Shown: positions 45,767-53,683 of the stretch, piece after piece
How the letters are laid out: every line of letters begins with the position of its first letter
Position numbering within the stretch: the first letter of the stretch is position 1
Made by a program: the position numbers and the translations under genes
Notes under the pieces: model-generated
Told to the model about the DNA's origin: nothing
Databases searched by the model: none
The model's input: the letters and a program-made list of their open reading frames with translations, nothing else
Assembly (NCBI RefSeq): GCF_000447295.1
Contig: NZ_KE650771.1
Coordinates: forward strand, 2,937,600-2,993,889
Source: Fischerella sp. PCC 9431
Lineage (GTDB): Bacteria; Cyanobacteriota; Cyanobacteriia; Cyanobacteriales; Nostocaceae
DNA: 56,290 bases
Reading direction: 5' to 3'

Positions 45767-46723
45767 ATGATTGTTTTAATCCTTGCAGCTTATTTAGATT
45801 ACATTATTGGCGATCCTTGGGAATGGCCTCATCCTGTGCAAGTCATGGGATGGATAATTGCTCGCTTCAGCAAATTTGCTTTCACATATTGCCAAAATCC
45901 ACTCACACAACGAATAGCAGGAATATTTTTAGGTATTTTTCTAGTCATTGGTAGTGGAATTGTTGGCTATTTCACTATACAAACTACTAAATACCTACAT
46001 CCGTGGTTGGGAATTGCTGTAGAAATCATTCTCTTAGCTAGTTGTTTCGCAGCTAAAAGTTTACGAGTTGCTGCTCAAAAAGTTTTACAACCTTTAACAT
46101 TAGGAAAAATCGAGGACGCTCGTTCTAGTTTAAGTAATTATGTTGGTCGAGATACAGAAAATCTCACAGAATCAGAAATTTTGCGAGCAATTCTGGAAAC
46201 AGTCACAGAAAATGCAGTTGATGGAGTCATGGCTCCTCTTTTTTATGCAATAGTGGGCGCATTTGTGCCATTTATCGGCCCAGTTCCCTTGGCTTTGGCA
46301 TACAAAGCTAGCAGTACACTGGATTCAATGGTGGGTTATCGACAAGCACCTTATACTTATTTGGGTTGGTTTAGTGCGCGCTTGGAAGATGGCTTGACTT
46401 GGGTTCCTTGTCGGTTAACCGTGCTTACTATAGCACTGCTGTCGGGTAAACCTTTGCATGTCATCCGAATTTGTCAGCGCGATGCACCTAATGATCCTAG
46501 TCCAAACTCTGGTTGGAGTGAGTGTGCATATGCTGCTGCTTTAGGTGTACAACTGGGTGGTACTAATTGGTATCGCGGTGTGGCTAAACATAAACCCTTA
46601 TTGGGAGATGCTACTCATCCAATCACTTCAGCTAGGATTGAGCAAGCATTCCAACTAACTCGATATTGCTTTTTGTTATGGTTAGGTGTAACAACTCTGT
46701 TGCTATTTGCCATAAACAGGTGA
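45767..46723 (+). CDS. cbiB: adenosylcobinamide-phosphate synthase (CobD/CbiB)
   Basis: This inner-membrane enzyme attaches the aminopropanol (phosphate) arm to adenosylcobyric acid in cobalamin, or pseudocobalamin, synthesis. The 318 residues include the N-terminal DYIIGDPWEWPHPVQVMG motif, ENAVDGVMAPLFYA with the conserved Asn and Asp residues, and KASSTLDSMVGYR. There are four to five membrane segments, and the length is normal. No cobalamin riboswitch is visible upstream. The leader is made of heptamer repeats. The pyrR gene follows 123 bp later. Confidence 0.95.
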   Translation: MIVLILAAYLDYIIGDPWEWPHPVQVMGWIIARFSKFAFTYCQNPLTQRIAGIFLGIFLVIGSGIVGYFTIQTTKYLHPWLGIAVEIILLASCFAAKSLRVAAQKVLQPLTLGKIEDARSSLSNYVGRDTENLTESEILRAILETVTENAVDGVMAPLFYAIVGAFVPFIGPVPLALAYKASSTLDSMVGYRQAPYTYLGWFSARLEDGLTWVPCRLTVLTIALLSGKPLHVIRICQRDAPNDPSPNSGWSECAYAAALGVQLGGTNWYRGVAKHKPLLGDATHPITSARIEQAFQLTRYCFLLWLGVTTLLLFAINR

Positions 46724-46846
46724 TCATGAAAATAGGGAATTGGTAATCAGTAATCGGTTATTTGTATTTTTCTTGCTCATCATCTATTACAAATTCCTCA
46801 TGACTCGGTATTTTAATATAAATTTTGCTCAGGGAGATACTGGTAT

Positions 46847-47404
46847 ATGACTATTTCTACCACTTCTACCAAAGCTAAAGTGGTTGAGATTCTCTCATCT
46901 GAAGAACTCCGTCGTACCGTCACTCGTCTTGCTTCCCAAATTATTGAAAAGACTCGTGATTTATCCCAGTTAGTACTGCTTGGTATCCATACTAGGGGAG
47001 TACCTTTAGCAGAACTATTAGCACGCCAAATTGAAGTCTTAGAAGGTGTATCTGTACCAGTGGGTGCTTTAGATATTACTTTCTACCGCGATGACCTCGA
47101 CCAAATAGGATTACGGACTCCAGCTAAGACCGAAATATCTTTTGATTTGACAGATAAAATTGTTGTGCTTGTAGATGATGTCATATTTAAAGGGCGAACA
47201 GTTCGTGCTGCTTTAAATGCTGTCAACGAATATGGTAGACCAGAGGTAATTCGTTTAGCTGTACTGGTAGATAGAGGTCATCGCGAAGTACCAATACATC
47301 CAGATTTTGTTGGTAAGCAGCTACCCACTGCCAAAGAAGAGATTGTCAAGGTTTATTTACAAGATATAGATGGAAGAGATGCAGTTGAATTGATTGCAGA
47401 TTAG
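46847..47404 (+). CDS. pyrR: bifunctional PyrR: pyr regulator / uracil phosphoribosyltransferase
   Basis: PyrR has a type I phosphoribosyltransferase fold and makes UMP from uracil and PRPP. In Gram-positive bacteria it also binds pyr mRNA. The 185-residue protein has the PRPP loop [15 protein letters not shown] (106-120) and [15 protein letters not shown]. The length is standard. No pyr gene or attenuator is nearby, so a regulatory role here is not shown by context. A ribosome site (GGGAGA) lies upstream. It is followed by a strong 13-bp palindrome. Confidence 0.95.
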   Translation: MTISTTSTKAKVVEILSSEELRRTVTRLASQIIEKTRDLSQLVLLGIHTRGVPLAELLARQIEVLEGVSVPVGALDITFYRDDLDQIGLRTPAKTEISFDLTDKIVVLVDDVIFKGRTVRAALNAVNEYGRPEVIRLAVLVDRGHREVPIHPDFVGKQLPTAKEEIVKVYLQDIDGRDAVELIAD

Positions 47405-47417
47405 TCTTTCATATCAT

Positions 47418-47446
47418 GTAGAGACGTTGCATCGCAACGTCTCTAC
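47418..47446. repeat. dispersed palindrome after pyrR (13-bp stem)
   Basis: GTAGAGACGTTGC (47418-47430) and GCAACGTCTCTAC (47434-47446) form a perfect stem with a 3-nt loop, between convergent genes. It shares the GTAGAGACG...CGTCTCTAC core with the palindrome near 29058 and may double as a terminator for both genes. Confidence 0.8.
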
Positions 47447-47499
47447 AACGCCAAAATTATGACGACAAATTGCCAACCGAATGAAATTAGAGTGCGAAT

Positions 47500-48987
47500 T
47501 TACTGCTTATCTGGTTGTAGTTGTGAAAATAATTTTTGCCATTCAACAGAACTAGCGCGATTTTCTCCCTCTTTCACTTCAAAAGTGAGATTACACGCTT
47601 GTGGCTGTTTTAGCGCTTGCACACAAATTTCTGCCACATCTTCGCGACTGATTTTTCCTCTAATATTATCGCCTTGCTCAAATATGAAAGATTTGCCACC
47701 TGCTTCTTCTGTCAATGCACATGGTCTAATAATCGTATAGGGAATTCCACTGGCTCTAACACTATCTTCGCCCTTCAATTTCCAAGTGAGAATTCCTCCC
47801 AATTCATCGTTTAATCTCACTGCTGGTGGTTCTTCCTCCAAATTAATTCCTGGACGTCCCGGACGAGTCACCCCTGCGGAACTAACAAGGATAAATTGTG
47901 GTAAATTTTCTCCACCGTAGGCTTTTATTGATTCTAATTGCAAGGCAAAACCACCAGGAGAAAAGTGGGGATTTAATTGTCCATCATATTCAAACTTGCT
48001 CAACATTAATTGAAATGAGGAAACTTGACTAGTATCAATTGGCGGAGAATTTTGCAAAATTTTAGCTCTAAATACAGGGGTCAAATCAGCGAAGGGAATC
48101 CGAACATTGATCCAAGTATTTGCTATTGTGTCGAAAGAATAACTAAAACCAACTCCATCCCATCTGGTGTCTGTACGGAGAAAGAACTTATAACGCTGGC
48201 CATCTCCCTTGACGCGCAATTCTATACCTTCATAGCCAGATAAATTAAAAGCAGGAGAGAAATTTTTGGTTCTGACAGAAGCAAATCCACCGGAGTTAGC
48301 AGTGGAAACATTACCAGCAAATAAAGCTGTATTTTCTACTAATTGTATATTACTTTCACTGACTCCACCCATAACAATATCATCTACTGCACCCCAAATA
48401 TTTTTTATTTCTGTGGATGGGTTGGTGAAATCAAATAAGATTTGATCTTCAGAAGTAGGTAAATATTTTGCAGCAGCTTCTACCAAGTTTTTGACACCTC
48501 TATATTCGACATTTTCGGGGGTGTCGCCAACTATTTCTGGCTGATAGAATTTCACACCTTGATAGTATTTTTCTCTTTCTGGAGTATCTCCTTCTTTTGG
48601 CTGTACACGTACTGCTGTACAACAAATTACGGCTTGGATATTAGCCATAACCAAGGGTGTTAAAGTTTCTGGCTGAGTAATATCTGCAACTACCAAATCA
48701 ACTTGATCACCAAGAATAGTTCTGGCTTTCTCGATGTCACGGACAAGCGATCGCACTCGATAACCTTGTTCAACTAGTCGCCGCACGACTCGTTTTCCAA
48801 CACCACCTGTCGCTCCAGCTACTAGGATTACACCCACCTGTTTTGCTCCACTTGGTTGATTTTGATGATCTTTGGTACGACCTTGAAATAAATCTTGTAT
48901 CCAGTTGATCAAAGGGACAACTTCAAAATAAGTAAGGGTTTCGACAAATCGCTTTAAGTCCCATTGTGATCGATTTTTATCAGTCAT
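47500..48987 (-). CDS. atypical SDR with inserted CIA30 domain (HCF173-like)
   Basis: This 495-residue protein has a Rossmann domain of the NmrA/Ycf39 type that begins LVAGATGGVGKRVVRRL (about 55-71). It is interrupted by a CIA30 domain (about 183-357, with FDFTNPS, WGAVDDIVMGGVS and the SGGFASVRT core) and resumes with FILVSSAGVTRPG and YTIIRPCALTEE. The same architecture is found in plant HCF173, which is needed for psbA translation and PSII assembly. The frame is open to 49044, but the ATG at 48987 with AAGGA just ahead is preferred. It is the last gene of a three-gene minus-strand operon, 16 bp after a Ycf66-like gene. Confidence 0.9.
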   Translation of the reverse strand: MTDKNRSQWDLKRFVETLTYFEVVPLINWIQDLFQGRTKDHQNQPSGAKQVGVILVAGATGGVGKRVVRRLVEQGYRVRSLVRDIEKARTILGDQVDLVVADITQPETLTPLVMANIQAVICCTAVRVQPKEGDTPEREKYYQGVKFYQPEIVGDTPENVEYRGVKNLVEAAAKYLPTSEDQILFDFTNPSTEIKNIWGAVDDIVMGGVSESNIQLVENTALFAGNVSTANSGGFASVRTKNFSPAFNLSGYEGIELRVKGDGQRYKFFLRTDTRWDGVGFSYSFDTIANTWINVRIPFADLTPVFRAKILQNSPPIDTSQVSSFQLMLSKFEYDGQLNPHFSPGGFALQLESIKAYGGENLPQFILVSSAGVTRPGRPGINLEEEPPAVRLNDELGGILTWKLKGEDSVRASGIPYTIIRPCALTEEAGGKSFIFEQGDNIRGKISREDVAEICVQALKQPQACNLTFEVKEGENRASSVEWQKLFSQLQPDKQ

Positions 48988-49003
48988 AACCGTATCCTTA
49001 CTG

Positions 49004-49273
49004 TTACTGTTGTGGATTTTTGCTTCGCAATCGGATACTTTCAAAAGTGTAAAAAATAGCAGATATTGTTAGAAGAATTAAATTAAATTGTATTAATTCT
49101 TTTCCATACCATCTGTCATTAAAAAATAGAATAAATCCAGAAATCAAAAAGACAACTATTAATACTATATCTTGCCGACGGAATAAATTCGGACGCACAA
49201 AGGGTAAAACCGATAAAGCAAGGGCTGCAATAATTAAAATTGTGCCGATGAGGTTAAGTGAATTTTTAAACAT
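49004..49273 (-). CDS. Ycf66-like small membrane protein
   Basis: This 89-residue protein is predicted to have three to four membrane segments (about 6-24, 36-52, 60-80). The layout of hydrophobic stretches, the RRQDIVLIVVFLISGFILFF pattern and the closing FESIRLRSK match the Ycf66 family of cyanobacteria and plastids, whose function is unknown. It lies 18 bp after a kinase that has a C-terminal domain of the same kind, and 16 bp before the SDR-CIA30 gene. All three are on the minus strand. Confidence 0.75.
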   Translation of the reverse strand: MFKNSLNLIGTILIIAALALSVLPFVRPNLFRRQDIVLIVVFLISGFILFFNDRWYGKELIQFNLILLTISAIFYTFESIRLRSKNPQQ

Positions 49274-49291
49274 TTATTTATTGGTGAGTGG

Positions 49292-50605
49292 TCAGGGTTT
49301 ATTTTTCATTCCACGTAAACGAATACATTCCGCAGCAGAAAATATACCTGCTCCTGCTAGCAAAAATTGAGTGATTGGTATTTCTTGATTGCCATAGGAT
49401 TGATATTCTTGAAATAGTAGTAGTATGCCAGACAAACAGAAGACAACAGCAAAAACCGCATCGTAATCTTTTGCTAATCTTGGATAAGAAGAACGTAGGA
49501 AAAATAAACCGACTCCAAAAGTTGCTAAACCAATACCTAGCAAGATAATCCAAGTAGGTGCTTTAAATAAAAATAATCCTGCCGCACCGACAAAAGGTAA
49601 GAATCTAGCTACAGAAAGAGTTTTGTTTATCCAAGCTGGTGGTGTTGCAACTTGAGAAGGAGGAGTGGAATAGTCTGTGACACCAGAAGGAGGTACTGAT
49701 GTTTGTGGGTACATATTCATCATCTGTGGCATAGTTGATTGGGCGTTGACAGATGAGATTTGTGCTTGCGTCGGTGGTATAGGATATTGTAATTGCTGAA
49801 GATCCTGCAATACTTCTGTTGCCGATTGATAGCGATCGCGATAGTGGTAGCGCACCATTTTTTGTAAAATTGCTACTAGTCTAGGAGACACCTGCTCTTG
49901 ATTTGACCAAATAATTTCCCCAGTTTCGGGATGATCTTGTAACTGAGTTGGTGATGTCCCTGTGAGTGCTTGGATAGCAATTATCCCCACAGCATAAATA
50001 TCACTATTGGGGCGTGGTCTACCTTGAGCCTGTTCTGCTGACATATAACCGGGAGTACCGATCGCCACAGTTGCAGTCATTTGGCTAGGAGAAGTTGCGA
50101 GTTGCGATCGCATTTGTTTGACAGCACCAAAATCAATTAAAACTAATTTGCCATCCGAATCACGTCTAATTAAATTATCCGGCTTGATATCACGGTGAAT
50201 CACGCTGTAACCGTGAACAAATTCCAACACTCCCAAAACATCCTGCAACATTTGGATAATTTGGCTTTCAGTCCAAAGTTGACCACCCCGCATTTCCGCA
50301 CTCAGGGGGTGTCCCACAATCAACTCTTGTACTAAACAAAATTCTTCGCTTTCTTCAAAATAAGCTAAGAGACGCGGAATTTGGTCATGATTTCCCAATT
50401 GTTCGAGTATTTCTGCCTCACTATTAAATAAGCGTCTTGCGGTCTGCAAATAATAAGGTTCCGAACTCGCAGGTTTCAGCAACTTGAGAACACATTTAGG
50501 GTTTCCCGGTCGGCGGGTATCTTCAGTAATATAGGTTTCACCAAATCCTCCAGAACTCAGAACTTGGATAACTTTGTAACGACCGTCTAGTAGCTTTCCT
50601 AACAT
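49292..50605 (-). CDS. serine/threonine kinase with C-terminal Ycf66-like membrane domain
   Basis: This 437-residue protein has a Hanks-type kinase domain (about 9-270) with Lys41 (CVLKLL), HRDIKPDNL (137-145), DFG (158-160) and GTPGYMSAEQ. The glycine loop reads SSGGFG. A Pro/Ser/Gln-rich linker (about 275-325) leads to a multi-helix membrane domain (about 330-437). This contains YPRLAKDYDAVFAVVFCLSG (in part), LLFQ and, at the end, SAAECIRLRG, the pattern of Ycf66 proteins. Thus a kinase is fused to a Ycf66-like module. It is the first gene of an operon with a stand-alone Ycf66-like gene and an SDR-CIA30 gene. The kinase half is paralogous to 10008-11429. Confidence 0.9.
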   Translation of the reverse strand: MLGKLLDGRYKVIQVLSSGGFGETYITEDTRRPGNPKCVLKLLKPASSEPYYLQTARRLFNSEAEILEQLGNHDQIPRLLAYFEESEEFCLVQELIVGHPLSAEMRGGQLWTESQIIQMLQDVLGVLEFVHGYSVIHRDIKPDNLIRRDSDGKLVLIDFGAVKQMRSQLATSPSQMTATVAIGTPGYMSAEQAQGRPRPNSDIYAVGIIAIQALTGTSPTQLQDHPETGEIIWSNQEQVSPRLVAILQKMVRYHYRDRYQSATEVLQDLQQLQYPIPPTQAQISSVNAQSTMPQMMNMYPQTSVPPSGVTDYSTPPSQVATPPAWINKTLSVARFLPFVGAAGLFLFKAPTWIILLGIGLATFGVGLFFLRSSYPRLAKDYDAVFAVVFCLSGILLLFQEYQSYGNQEIPITQFLLAGAGIFSAAECIRLRGMKNKP

Positions 50606-50882
50606 GGTGGACTGGTGCGAGTGTTTTTATTCATCTTGCCACACGATGACAAAATGTTTGCTAGCAAAAACAAGAAGGAAAAAGCGAGAATGGAAAATAT
50701 AAAAGCTAGTAAAAGATAATGGTTAATTCCCAACAATACCAATGAGCAATGACCAATGACTAACGACCGATAATTTTTCGATAGTATAAGTTCCCAGATT
50801 TCTCTGTGGAGTAATCCAAAATCTATAAACGCCCTATGGGCAGCTTTTCGTAGAGTAATCCAAAATCCAAAATCGGTTGACC

Positions 50883-51767
50883 ATGCTTCAGTTCCAACCT
50901 CCAGGCTTCGGGCATAAAATCATCCACACCTCCTTTGGGTCAATGGTTTACTATACCCAAATTGCAGCACCTTGGTGTAATGCGGATACTGAAGATCTAA
51001 CACCATTAATATTTCTTCACTGTTTTGGTGGTGGATCTTCTGCTTATGAATGGTCAAAAGTTTATCCGGCTTTTGCGACTTCTCATCGCATACTCGCACC
51101 AGACTTAATTGGTTGGGGAGATTCTGCTCATCCAGTACGAGATTATCAAATTAATGATTATCTCACAATCATTACAGAGTTTATTAGACACACTTGTTCT
51201 CCACCAGTGAAAGTAGTAGCATCTTCCCTAACTGCTGCTTTGATAATTCGACTGGCTATTGCTCAACCTTTTTTATTCCAAGCATTATATTTAGTTTGTC
51301 CTTCTGGTTTCAATGACTTTGGACAAGGTTCTGGGCGGCGACTTCCGCTTCAGATAATCAATACTCCACTGTTAGATAATTTAATTTATGCTTTGGGTGC
51401 TGAAAATGAAGTGGCAGTAAATAACTTTTTACAAAGTTTTTTGTTTGCCAAACCCGAACGAGTTTCGCCAGAAATAGTAGAAGCTTATTTATTTTCTGCC
51501 CAACAGCCAAATGCGAAATTTGCAGCTTTGGCTTTTTTGCGGGGTGATCTTTATTTTGATTTAACTAATTATATTGAACAGCTAAATATTCCGACAGTCA
51601 TTTTTTGGGGTCAAGAGGCACAATTTACAAATGTGAAATTAGGAGAACGATTAGCAAAGTTGAATTCAAGAGCAATTCAAGATTTTCATGTAATTCCTGA
51701 TACGGGAGTGCTACTACATCTAGAACAGCCAGAAGTATTTATTGGGTTATTACAGCGATATTTATAG
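50883..51767 (+). CDS. alpha/beta hydrolase fold protein
   Basis: This 294-residue protein has the alpha/beta hydrolase layout: an oxyanion segment FLHCFGGGSSAYEW, LAPDLIGWGDSAHP, a nucleophile elbow at VVASSLTAAL, and late Asp/His regions near FWGQEAQFTN and VLLHLEQPE. The elbow reads A-S-S-L-T rather than G-x-S-x-G, so it is atypical but keeps the Ser. The substrate is unknown. The frame opens at a TTG (50877), and the ATG at 50883 is the likely start. Its 3' end overlaps the remnant of a Uma2 gene on the other strand. Confidence 0.88.
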   Translation: MLQFQPPGFGHKIIHTSFGSMVYYTQIAAPWCNADTEDLTPLIFLHCFGGGSSAYEWSKVYPAFATSHRILAPDLIGWGDSAHPVRDYQINDYLTIITEFIRHTCSPPVKVVASSLTAALIIRLAIAQPFLFQALYLVCPSGFNDFGQGSGRRLPLQIINTPLLDNLIYALGAENEVAVNNFLQSFLFAKPERVSPEIVEAYLFSAQQPNAKFAALAFLRGDLYFDLTNYIEQLNIPTVIFWGQEAQFTNVKLGERLAKLNSRAIQDFHVIPDTGVLLHLEQPEVFIGLLQRYL

Positions 51768-51854
51768 ATAGATCGGCTCACCATCATCATAAGGGAGTTC
51801 TGCCTGAGTTGGTGGCAGTGTTACATAGGGTGCTGTGAAGGCTATTTCGGACAT
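51762..51854 (-). pseudogene. N-terminal remnant of a Uma2 (DUF820) family gene
   Basis: An ATG at 51854 opens a 30-codon frame, MSEIAFTAPYVTLPPTQAEL followed by PYDDGEPIYL, then a stop. The PPTQ-x-ELPYDDG segment is the N-terminal signature of Uma2 family (putative restriction-endonuclease-fold) proteins, which are abundant in filamentous cyanobacteria. Everything after the DDGEP segment is missing, because the alpha/beta hydrolase gene begins on the other strand. It looks like a deletion remnant. Confidence 0.65.
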
Positions 51855-51910
51855 GGCTTTTTACCTATTACGCAGCCATTGCGGACTCTTTTTATATTAC
51901 CCAAATTTAG

Positions 51911-52507
51911 TTAAAGATGAAGTGCGATCGCATTATCTTTGGTAAGCATAAACTGCTCCAAGTCATGATACTGTCCCTTCCAAAAGTCATGCTGTTTTAG
52001 CACACCTTGACTTTGAAAGCCTAACTTTTCCAACAGTTTCTTGGAAGCGATGTTATTCAACATTACCTGGGCAACAACAAATTGCAAACCTATATCCTCA
52101 AACCCGAATTGGAGAATAGTTTGCAAGGCTTCTGTCATAATACCTTGTCTCCAATAGTTGCTAGCAAGTTCATAACCGATCTCAGCACTACATGCTTGTT
52201 TATCCCAAATAAAGCCACAGGAACCGATTAGCTTGTGATCTTGCTTATGGATAATTCCCCATCTGATTCCACACCCAATTTTAAAGCGTTTTGCCCGTCG
52301 CTGAATGATACCTAATGCTTCTTCTATTTCAATGAAGGTATGAAGATTATGAAATTGAGTGACTTTTGGATCAGAAAATATTGCAAATACAGCTTCAGCA
52401 TCTTCTAAGTTTTCTTGACGCAAAACCAGGCGTTTTGTCTCTAGCTTTGGGAAAGAGTTGAATAGGAAATCTGTGTCCATTTGAGATTTCGCTCTCTTTA
52501 TTTTCAC
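51911..52507 (-). CDS. GNAT-family N-acetyltransferase (RimJ/RimL type)
   Basis: This protein of up to 198 residues has the RimJ-like opening LETKRLVLRQENLEDAEAVF and motif IGYELASNYWRQGIMTEAL (in part), which contains the acetyl-CoA-binding region. The tail has NIASKKLLEKLGFQSQGVLK, typical of the group. It probably acetylates a ribosomal protein N-terminus or a small amine. The start may be the Met at 52480 (MDTDFLF) rather than 52507. It is 50 bp downstream of a methyltransferase gene on the same strand. Confidence 0.9.
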   Translation of the reverse strand: MKIKRAKSQMDTDFLFNSFPKLETKRLVLRQENLEDAEAVFAIFSDPKVTQFHNLHTFIEIEEALGIIQRRAKRFKIGCGIRWGIIHKQDHKLIGSCGFIWDKQACSAEIGYELASNYWRQGIMTEALQTILQFGFEDIGLQFVVAQVMLNNIASKKLLEKLGFQSQGVLKQHDFWKGQYHDLEQFMLTKDNAIALHL

Positions 52508-52556
52508 TTCAAGGATACCGCCCTATCAATAAAACAAAAAGCAAGCATTAATAAAT

Positions 52557-53162
52557 TTAAATTCTTTCTAAAATACTAAATAATGCTTTGGGCAAAGGAT
52601 TGACAGTTCCTTGATAAACTGTTTCCTTAATAGAGACGACATTGAAGCGATCGCCAAAAATTTTCCTGATTTCTTCCGGTGTAAATCGATAAGGCCCTTC
52701 TTCTCTGGTTTCCAAATGACTAAAACATTTCAGAAACAAGTAACCTGTGGGCTGAATCAAATTATGGACAATGCGAACATAATCCTGTCTCAAATCAGGA
52801 TGAAATACATGAAAACAGCCCCGATCAAATACAAAATCAAATTCTTGATTTAAATTACTATTAAAAATATCATCTTGTTTAAATATTATATCTAAACCTT
52901 CTGCTTGAGCTTTACTCTCAGCCTGAATAATCGCAGCTTCAGAAATATCAGTCCCGGTAACTCGAAAACCTTTTTTTGCTAATGCGATCGCCTGTGTCCC
53001 TGGCCCGGTTCCTAAATCCAAAACTGTTCCAGAGTTAATTTGCAACTTAGTTAAAGCTTGCTCTAGATCAGCATCCAAATCTAGATTGTACCAAGGCATC
53101 GTTTCCACTTGGCGTTCTTGATATAAATTATTCCAATTGGGGAATTCCCGTTGTTGAGTCAT
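52557..53162 (-). CDS. class I SAM-dependent methyltransferase
   Basis: This 201-residue protein has a Rossmann methyltransferase fold. Motif I is VLDLGTGPGTQAIALAKKGF, motif II carries the acidic VTGTDIS, and later come IIFKQDDIF and FDFVFDRGCFHVF. The PWYNLDLDADLEQAL opening and the DRGCFHVF motif resemble the TehB/thiopurine-type methyltransferases, but the substrate is not certain. It probably forms an operon with the acetyltransferase gene. Confidence 0.9.
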   Translation of the reverse strand: MTQQREFPNWNNLYQERQVETMPWYNLDLDADLEQALTKLQINSGTVLDLGTGPGTQAIALAKKGFRVTGTDISEAAIIQAESKAQAEGLDIIFKQDDIFNSNLNQEFDFVFDRGCFHVFHPDLRQDYVRIVHNLIQPTGYLFLKCFSHLETREEGPYRFTPEEIRKIFGDRFNVVSIKETVYQGTVNPLPKALFSILERI

Positions 53163-53203
53163 AATCCGTGTTTATCGGTATACACCAGTGTTCGAGCAAA
53201 AAA

Positions 53204-53551
53204 TCATTTTTGAATATTCTCAACTCGCTGATTTAATTCTCGAACTTGCCGATTTAATTCTATTTGCCGTCTGATTAAAACATCAAAATCTGATTTTTTC
53301 GCCAAATTTGCCCAATTGGGAATCAGTTTTTCCACCTGATTTAAACAACTATTCATCCCCGCAGCAAATTCGTAGCGGGTAAGTGGTTGAGAACCCCGAT
53401 ATGTGCCATCTGGGTATCCAGATAAACAATCTGTTACAATATTATTACCACCTTCGTTCCTGGGACTTTGTGCCAGTGTTCTTGATGGATAGGAAATAAT
53501 TGTTGCTAGTGCTAATGTTGTCACTAAAGCAATTGGAGTAATTGTAGACAT
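53204..53551 (-). CDS. mini SLH protein: signal peptide, partial SLH domain and coiled coil without a barrel
   Basis: This 115-residue exported protein has a signal peptide (about 1-27, ending TLAQ). The second half of an SLH domain follows (CLSGYPDGTYRGSQPLTRYEFAAGMNSCL, given in part; about 42-72), then a helical coiled coil (about 85-115) ending RVENIQK. The same SLH-plus-coil unit begins the porin at 12376-14493, but here the beta-barrel is absent. The two Cys that flank the SLH core could form a disulfide. It could bind peptidoglycan polymers or pair with porin coiled coils. It is a complete frame with normal ends. Confidence 0.8.
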   Translation of the reverse strand: MSTITPIALVTTLALATIISYPSRTLAQSPRNEGGNNIVTDCLSGYPDGTYRGSQPLTRYEFAAGMNSCLNQVEKLIPNWANLAKKSDFDVLIRRQIELNRQVRELNQRVENIQK

Positions 53552-53683
53552 TTTTTATACTGCCTCTTGCCTGTTCCCTATTCCCTGTTGCCTTTTAAAT
53601 ACTACAGCAACGAAAGAACTAGAGAAGAGAAATAACAGATAATATAAAAAGCGCTTCATGGTTCTTAAAATTTTTCTAACACA

